Below, piece by piece: positions 6,680 to 6,893 of a DNA stretch of 6,893 bases. The notes under the pieces are model-generated. The model saw only the letters and a list, made by a program, of their open reading frames with translations, searched no databases and was not told the origin of the DNA. The translations under genes were made by a program, and so were the position numbers. The stretch spans positions 1-6,893 of the forward strand of contig CAKKOZ010000009.1 in assembly GCA_919901335.1 (NCBI GenBank), given 5' to 3'. The stretch is from Nitrospiria bacterium. Lineage in GTDB: Bacteria; Nitrospirota; Nitrospiria; JACQBZ01. Positions within the stretch are counted from its first letter, which is position 1. Every line of letters begins with the position of its first letter.

Positions 6680-6711
6680 ACCGCGGGGGCATTCATGCTC
6701 CGCGGTTTTTT
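6680..6711 (+). terminator. Rho-independent terminator
   Basis: ACCGCGG (6680-6686) pairs with CCGCGGT (6700-6706). The stem continues with GCA (6689-6691) against TGC (6696-6698) around a TTCA loop, with a G bulge and a G-U pair between. Six T residues (6706-6711) follow immediately. The minus-strand reading has no T-run after the stem, so the terminator works rightward only. No protein gene on the + strand lies upstream within 2.5 kb, so it most likely ends an untranslated RNA. Confidence 0.85.
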
Positions 6712-6893
6712 ATTATGAGGCGGGTGGATTTTCGTAAACCACCGGCCGGCATGTTGCGACCCGTTGGCTGCAATACCCGGCTGCGAAACGCCGAGTACGG
6801 GCCCGTCGAGCACAGGCACGCAGCAGACCGGTAGAAAGGGGGTATTGTGAGAAGCAAGGGAACGGTGAAATAGTTCAACGACCGGAATGGGTT
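6712..6893. other. Unassigned 182-base stretch with nested inverted repeats
   Basis: No protein gene is convincing here on either strand. Several complementary pairs nest inside each other. A bulged hairpin has arms GGTGG-a-TTT (6723-6731) and AAACCACC (6736-6743). CGTTG (6762-6766) pairs with CAACG (6876-6880), CAATACCC (6771-6778) with GGGTATTG (6840-6847), and GCTGCG (6780-6785) with CGCAGC (6819-6824), while ACGGGCCCGT (6798-6807) is self-complementary inside them. The concentric order suggests a folded RNA whose 3' part runs past the window edge. I recognise no family; a group II intron 5' domain or a riboswitch leader are possibilities only. Confidence 0.35.

Larger units (their letters stand above)
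6540..6711 (+). ncRNA. Candidate small RNA or untranslated leader, about 170 nt
   Basis: The unit is defined by a TATAAT at its left edge, an internal hairpin-forming inverted repeat (6560-6625) and a strong rho-independent terminator at its right edge. No known RNA family (6S, tmRNA, SRP RNA, RNase P, common riboswitches) is recognisable by eye. Between hairpin and terminator lies an A/U-rich stretch (about 6640-6680), which would suit a single-stranded region. It could be a trans-acting small RNA, a terminated leader of a gene beyond the window, or simply a short transcript. A 39-codon frame runs through it (6599-6718) but has no ribosome-binding site and ends inside the terminator. Confidence 0.35.

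Noticed and set aside
6599..6718. 39-codon frame (MNRLSCQYPMRTPVYFVDG...) on the + strand
   Set aside because: It has no ribosome-binding site, and its last 13 codons and stop run through the terminator stem and T-run, so the transcript would end before the stop codon. A coupled leader peptide is not excluded but is unsupported.
6693..6878. 61-codon frame on the - strand at the right end
   Set aside because: It crosses the rightward terminator and has mixed, low-complexity composition with no homology that I can recognise and no ribosome-binding site.

Overview
The window is about 6.9 kb of moderately GC-rich, tightly packed bacterial DNA. It comes from a diderm (Gram-negative) bacterium, because it encodes a TonB-dependent outer-membrane receptor and both permeases of the LPS exporter, LptF and LptG. 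The gene style would suit Nitrospirota or a neighbouring phylum, but that placement is a guess; nothing here fixes the taxon.

Left part (1-3425, + strand): a vitamin B12 (cobalamin) operon. A 5'-truncated TonB-dependent receptor with a BtuB-like layout is followed after 13 bases by a BtuF-like cobalamin-binding protein with no visible signal peptide. That gene overlaps by 35 bases a PduO-type cob(I)alamin adenosyltransferase. Together they describe capture of a corrinoid at the outer membrane, its binding, and its conversion to adenosylcobalamin. The inner-membrane importer BtuCD is not in the window.

Middle (3436-4167, + strand): a separate short unit. A good sigma70-type promoter places its predicted start site on the ATG of yacG (DNA gyrase inhibitor, zinc protein). 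An uncharacterised four-helix membrane protein overlaps the end of yacG by 23 bases.

Right part (4182-6404, - strand): lptF then lptG, convergent with the yacG unit (14 bases between stop codons) and transcribed from a promoter whose predicted start lies only 2 bases before the lptF ATG. Both promoter-proximal genes of these two units therefore look leaderless or nearly so, while the internal genes of the B12 operon carry ordinary GGAGG ribosome-binding sites.

Right end (6405-6893): 489 bases with no convincing protein gene but clear structure. It has a G-run cluster, a perfect TATAAT, a 9-bp inverted repeat with a short extension, and a strong rho-independent terminator reading rightward. 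Together these suggest a roughly 170-nt untranslated RNA or leader. Past the terminator is a second, unidentified stretch with nested long-range inverted repeats running to the window edge. This right end is the most likely place for something undescribed.
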